Shown piece after piece: positions 59,028 to 64,000 of a stretch of 64,000 nucleotides of DNA (position 1 is its first letter; every line of letters starts with the position of its first letter). The notes under the pieces are model-generated. The model did no database searches. It had not been told where the DNA came from and saw only the letters and a program-made list of their open reading frames with translations. Made by a program: the position numbers and the translations under genes. Origin of the DNA: Aquatica leii (lineage: Eukaryota > Arthropoda > Insecta > Coleoptera > Lampyridae). The stretch covers positions 3,100,001-3,164,000 of the forward strand of contig CM069439.1 in NCBI GenBank assembly GCA_035610365.1. The letters run 5' to 3'.

Positions 59028-61402
59028 TCAGAGGTAATATACTAATGTATTTCGTATTAACCCGACAAAATAATTAAAACTGATTTCTCATACCACCGCG
59101 TCTGACAAAATAAGTGAAAAGAAGCTTAAAAATATTTTGCTGTAAAAGTTTTTCGACTCAAGTACACAGTTATAAATAAACAACATATAAACAAAGTATA
59201 ATACCTGTAAAGATCAGTGCCGTTTTATAGTATAGGCGCGCGCGCCAGGGGCATGGCATCCATGGGGGCCCAGACGTGCTTGCAATTTCGTAAAAAAATA
59301 GAAAACCTTACGTCAGTATACCGTCTGATATAAAAACCAAATAAAACTAAGCAATGGTTTTACAGGATACCTAACATCATAAAATAAGTTTTTTAGTTAG
59401 TTTTTTACTTTTGAAAAATAACTTCAATAAGTTATACTAGTTACTAGGTCAAAATTAAGTCGCCGCCAATAAAAGTTACACTCCTTCACATAGATTTCAT
59501 TTTATTTTCTTATCGAGTTACTTTTGTAGTATTTTAACTAAAAATAATATGCAGGCGAAATTTTAAAAATGCGTTATGCGTTTTACATTTATAAATTTGT
59601 TCTTTTTCAAAATACTAGCAAAAATTGTTGTGATGACTGTAATAATAATTGTAGTATTTTATGTTGTGATAAATATTGCATGAGTTTACTATTTCTTTTT
59701 AGAATTCCTAATCAGCTTGTAAATTGTAGTTTTTAAAACTTTTTCATTTCTTTATATTTATTTATATGGATTTAATATAAACATTTTCTATAATTATAAA
59801 TAATAATACTGATATTTGATAAATTTTCTAGCGCACAAGGCCTTTAACCCTTTGGAACCGCTACTGGTAAGGGCCCATCAACTCCAAACGGTGATTTGAC
59901 CATTCAGGCGTTTTTTTGGATTTCAGGATTAACGTTTTTGGGTTGGTAAAACCATTGTATTGGTAAAACTGATAAATTTTAAATCACGCTCAATAACTAG
60001 GAGCTCTTATTGATACTTCTTATTGGTTGCCGACAACGACCTCTCTGGCTGATAAAGCATAATAAATTCTATGCAAATATTAAATAATGGCAGGTGAATA
60101 CAAGTATCTTGTAGATTGACTACAACCATAGACTACAACCTTCAGTCAACGCTACAACATCAGAGAGACGTTGGATCACATTATTTGCAAGAGATCTCGG
60201 TAATTTAAGGGCCTTCTGTACAATATACAACACACTTTACAATTGAAAAAAACTTTTATCATAGATTATCGCTTTAGAAATGAATATGAAAAAAAATTTA
60301 GAAAACGAAGCTTCTATCTAATATAATTTGATGGACGTTCTTACTTTTTTTCATAAATTAATAATTAAGCTGTAAAAAAATGTTTTTACTAAACAACATC
60401 GAAAAAATCAAAATGTCCGTCACATTCTATACTCTTCAACAACAAAATCTTACTTTGAGAAATTCTTCATCTATGAAAATGTGACTGTAATCTGTCAAAA
60501 ATTTCAGATTATATTCACGTATTTAAAATTTATTTTCCTGTTTGTTCACTATGTTTCTTAACACAAACATTTCAAATTTGCGTCAAAATTCTTAAAATAA
60601 TTATCTTCAAATAGACGAAGAGCTGTTTCAAAAATTTGCTTAAGACCTTAAATAAAACAGTCAATTTTTAAAAATCGAAAAAATTTCTTGACAGATATAA
60701 ATCGACGATTTTTTTTTAAATTTTGAGAAACAACTTCAGAAAACCTTCAACCATTTTGAAATTAGTGTTGTAGCGCTAAATTCAATTAATGAAATCACCT
60801 GTAAATTGAAATGGTACACTAAACTTTATTTGACATGTAAATTTATAATGTACAGTTGAAAGTGAGGTGTTGAAAACCTTATCTACAATGCTTTTCATAC
60901 CCTAAGCTTTTACATAGTAAAAATTTATAGAAAAACTTTTCTACAATCGGGAACACTTATTTTTGTATTGATTGTCTTCCAGTAATATTATATTAATGAT
61001 ACCAAACATTACATATAAAAGTTATATTTTATAACGTAAGTCGTAACGGTTGTAATTCTAAACAAAAGCAGAAAAAATCCTTAATTATAGTTGTTTAATT
61101 AGGTAAATATGTTAACATTTTTAAAACAGCTGATGTTTAATTGGCAGCCATTTGTAATTTATGTATATCTAGCCAAAACTCATGAGCTTAAAATTTTTCC
61201 CATTTGAAATATCGGGATCTATCCCTCCTTTGTATCTATCCTCCTTGACTAATGTTTTACATATAACCTCAAACTTCTGGATATGGCAAAGTTTAAATTT
61301 TTGGCTTAATTATTTTAGTTTTGAAAAGATTATTTTAATTTGTCATGCTGTTGATAAGAAAACTTTGTTCTGGAAATTTAATATCTTTTTGCTGTCGTAC
61401 AG
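59028..61402. other. Intergenic region before the GTPBP6-like gene
   Basis: AT-rich. A GC-rich patch at 59234-59275 (GGCGCGCGCGCCAGGGGCA) resembles a transposon end without a partner. The hairpin element copy 59900-60085 is listed separately. The true first exon of the GTPase should lie in 60900-61400. An ATG at 61111 (MLTFLKQLMFNWQPF) could be a mitochondrial-type start, but I could not join it in phase. Confidence 0.4.
59900..60085 (-). repeat. TIR/hairpin element, copy 2 (inverted relative to copy 1)
   Basis: CGTTTTTTTGGATTTCAGGA at 59909, AACGTTTTTGGGTTGG at 59931, TGATAAATTTTAAATCACGC at 59970 and CTGATAAAGCATAATAAATT at about 60050 match the reverse complement of 55347-55200 in order. 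Only about half of the element is recognisable, and its other TIR was not found. Confidence 0.7.
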
Positions 61403-62642
61403 GTTTCCGTCCGATATCTTCCACAAGTTGTGTAAAAATTTCAAATTCAGAAGTAGTGGATGTAAAAGAGATTTTGGATTCAGACAAGTAAGAAATTGAA
61501 TTCAATTCCGTTACATACTGAATTGTAATTTTTAGAGAATATGAAGCTTTTGCAAATCGTTATTTTGGTCAATCATCTACACATAATTGCTTTATAATCC
61601 ATCCTTATGTAAAATGGGGACCAGAAAAAGTTCGTGATACAACACCAGTCAATCAGCTTGAAGAAGCCATTGCATTAATTCGGACCTTAGCACCTTGGTC
61701 GATTGCTGGCTCTAGCATTGTGCCACTTACTAGTTTCTATAAAAAGACTTTTTTTGGTTCAGGAACTTTAGAGAAGTTAAAAGTGGAGATACGTTCAAAT
61801 CCCAATGTAACTGCTGCATTTATAAACGTGTCGAGGTTGAAAAATTCACAACTGAAGGAATTACAAAATGAATTTGGTGTAAATATTTTTGATAGATATA
61901 ACATTGTAATGCAAATATTAAGATTACATGCTGTTAGCAATCACGCGAGACTTCAGGTATCATTAGCAGAGATACCCTATTTAAGATCACGTTTGAGACG
62001 TGACAACACTGGTATTATTACAGGTGATCACTATGAAACTAGAAAATTTATGTTACAAGCTAGGGAACAGAAAATTAAAGCTGCTATAAGAAAACTACAT
62101 GAACAAAGACAGCTTTTGAGGAATCGTAGAACTCAATTATGCTTTCCTGTGATTGCAGTAGTAGGTTACACAAATTCGGGGAAGACATCTTTAATAAAAG
62201 CGTTAACTGGAGAAAAAGAACTGCAACCAAGAAATCAGTTATTTGCAACGCTAGATGTAACGTTACATGCGGGAAAATTACCTTCAACTTTAGAAGTTTT
62301 ATATGTAGATACAGTTGGGTTTATTTCAAGTATTCCTACAAATTTAATACAATGTTTTGTAGCCACCTTAGAAGATGCAATGTTAGCGGTATTTTCTATT
62401 ATAACTTCTAACAATGTTAAGAAACAATTTATTTTAGGATGTTATTGTACATGTCGAGGACGTATCTCATCCAGATTTGATACATCAAAGAAATCATGTT
62501 CTAGAAACTCTCAACAGTTTGGCAGTCAATACTAACTCAACACTTCAATTGCAAAACCTAATTACTGTAGGAAATAAGTGTGATTTGGTTAAAGATGTTA
62601 CATTGGAGAATTATATTCCGGTGTCTGCTACTAAGCTATATG
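61403..62642 (+). CDS. GTPBP6: HflX/GTPBP6-type GTP-binding protein, partial (first and last exons not seen)
   Basis: Exons: 61403-61487, 61536-62388, 62438-62642. The junctions DSD|K-EYEAF and EDAMLA|DVIVHVED keep phase. HflX-family N-domain: FGSGTLEKLKVEI and the long helical segment ILRLHAVSNHARLQVSLAEI, then RLRRDNTG and RKLHEQRQLLRNRR. GTPase motifs: G1 GYTNSGKTSLIKAL (family usual GYTNAGKS), G3 DTVGFISSIPT, G4 GNKCDL, G5 VSATK. Family role: GTPase that splits or assists ribosomes, with the animal GTPBP6 acting in mitochondria. The start codon and the mitochondrial presequence lie upstream and could not be placed. The last visible exon ends at a good donor (TATG|GTAAGT, 62642), so the C-terminus continues beyond, possibly outside the window. 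Confidence 0.88.
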
Positions 62643-64000
62643 GTAAGTTGGAATGTGTACCGTACAGGTAAAAACTTGTATATGTACAAACATTTATTAT
62701 TTGGAGAACGTAAGGAGTCTTGAAATAATTTAAAAAAAAATTAATTTAGCGTTAAAGAATATATCATAAGCAAACTATATAGAACACTTCTCTTTATATA
62801 TTTATCTTCGATATTTATTTACTATGTGAATCTATCAGCGTTTCTACATTTCTTTCATTCTGTCTCTTTCTATTTTTCATTTTTTTCGCATTCAAGATTT
62901 TTGAAGTTAAGGGTCTCTTGTGCCAATTGTAAGTCCAGAAGCAGAATTAGGGTTGGTGGACAAGGTCAGCACTCTAACTACGTAAAACTCCTAGCACCAT
63001 AAATGCCTTGGAACGTTAAGACTGAGATAATCTACTGATAGAGAAAATTGTAATAACCATCGTATTGGCAGAAACTGAAATAAAAGAAAGGGAAATTAGA
63101 CTGCAAAGGAGCTATAATAAAACTAAAATGAGAAAAACTCTGAATCTGTATTTAAAGTGAAGGAAATGATAATGTGAATTCGAATTGAGGTAATAATATT
63201 AGGTACCAATGACGATCGAAATAATGTACAAAAAACTTTTGGTTGGTGACCTCGCTTAAAGATGCGCGAGCGCGGATCTTCGTTACAAAAATGATTCCTA
63301 AAAACTAATTTGCAATGAAAATTACATTTTTTAAAATATCAGATGCCACAAGATTATGTATTTATAAGTAAATTTGTCGCGCAAAGACAAACTGTCTTAT
63401 TTTTTGGTTCGTCGACTGGTCCGTAAACGTCCCGCATCCAAAAAACTATTTAAAATAAATTCTTATTCTTAGTTTTTGCCATACGTAAGTGATACGCATT
63501 ATAGCTACAATTATTGTTCTATGAAAGACAATCTCTGCTAATCTATATTAATTTGCAACACTAGCTGTCAGTTACAGTGTGTTCTATTTTTCTAAGAATA
63601 AATTTTACCGCATCGTTTTTAATGTTTGATTACTCTACTCCATTTCTTTGTGACCAACTCTTATCTGCCAGGAGATCTTACTTAACCGTTTGAGTGCTAA
63701 GAGTTTTGGTTCTGTTTAAACTAATCTATAATTTTATATGATGCAAATTTTTGATAAATGTCATAAAACAAGATTCAACACGCGACAATCGTTCCCAGTC
63801 GAGCGCCAAATGCACATTGATGTAATCGTCGATATAGCGATGCGACGCGAATTCGGAGTAATGCGTGCTAGTCACTATATCGACGAATCGCACTAAACGG
63901 CGACGGCGCGGTAAATCTCTAAAGCATTATCGGTTTTTATCATTTTAAGACTGTTAACCGTATGATAAATACTGGTTTAAAAAGTTTTCGTACCATGAGT
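62643..64000. other. Intron or 3' flank of the GTPBP6-like gene
   Basis: No exon matching the GTPBP6 C-terminus was found. The sequence is AT-rich up to about 63760 and then becomes GC-rich with many CG dinucleotides (63780-63910), where a short inverted repeat lies. Nothing else supported. Confidence 0.4.
63827..63885. repeat. Short inverted repeat in a CpG-rich patch
   Basis: CGTCGATATAGCGA (63827-63840) pairs with TCACTATATCGACG (63872-63885) with one mismatch, loop about 31 nt. The surrounding 130 nt is unusually CG-rich for this window. Origin unknown; possibly a transposon end. Confidence 0.45.

Noticed and set aside
1-64000. tRNA genes and CRISPR arrays
   Set aside because: No A-box/B-box pair in a cloverleaf context and no regularly spaced identical repeats were found.

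Overview
This is an AT-rich, intron-rich nuclear window from an arthropod, almost certainly an insect. The genes are split by short GT-AG introns, the proteins are metazoan families (laminin, arrestin-domain proteins, serine palmitoyltransferase, SAFB), and the intergenic DNA is full of Gypsy, non-LTR and hAT-like relics. I cannot resolve the order of insect. There are no operons, CRISPR arrays, rRNA genes or convincing tRNAs.

Five complete protein genes and one partial gene could be assembled exon by exon, each with consistent reading phase. (1) 366-7315 (+): a SAFB-like SAP/RRM nuclear RNA-binding protein, 724 aa. (2) 10262-14496 (-): serine palmitoyltransferase subunit 1, 433 aa. (3) 16130-19438 (-) and (4) 25323-28681 (+): two arrestin-domain (alpha-arrestin) paralogues arranged head to head with shared intron phases but very different tails. 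(5) 31821-39540 (-): a laminin beta chain (LanB1 type), 23 coding exons and 1816 aa, the best-supported gene here. (6) 61403-62642 (+): an HflX/GTPBP6-type GTPase without a convincing first exon and missing its last exon(s).

The rest is accessory DNA. A Gypsy LTR element (47716-53090) keeps both LTRs but has broken gag and pol frames, YLDE in place of the YxDD catalytic pair, and no integrase core. A 5'-truncated, RNase H-bearing non-LTR element (56033-59027) is nearly open, with one frameshift and one in-frame stop. An endonuclease-only LINE relic lies at about 30430-31368, and further relics sit in introns. Small palindromic or TIR elements are scattered throughout. The clearest are a hAT-type MITE with near-perfect 8-bp target duplications (47320-47481) and a 179-bp palindromic insertion flanked by 13-bp duplications that landed in a decayed MADF/SANT-like gene (8609-9224).

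The host genes are not functionally linked. The paralogous arrestin pair is the only arrangement suggesting shared origin. I see no new gene system. The most useful leads are the mobile-element families, the diverged arrestin pair, and two unassigned coding-looking blocks (5360-5976 and 44176-44268).
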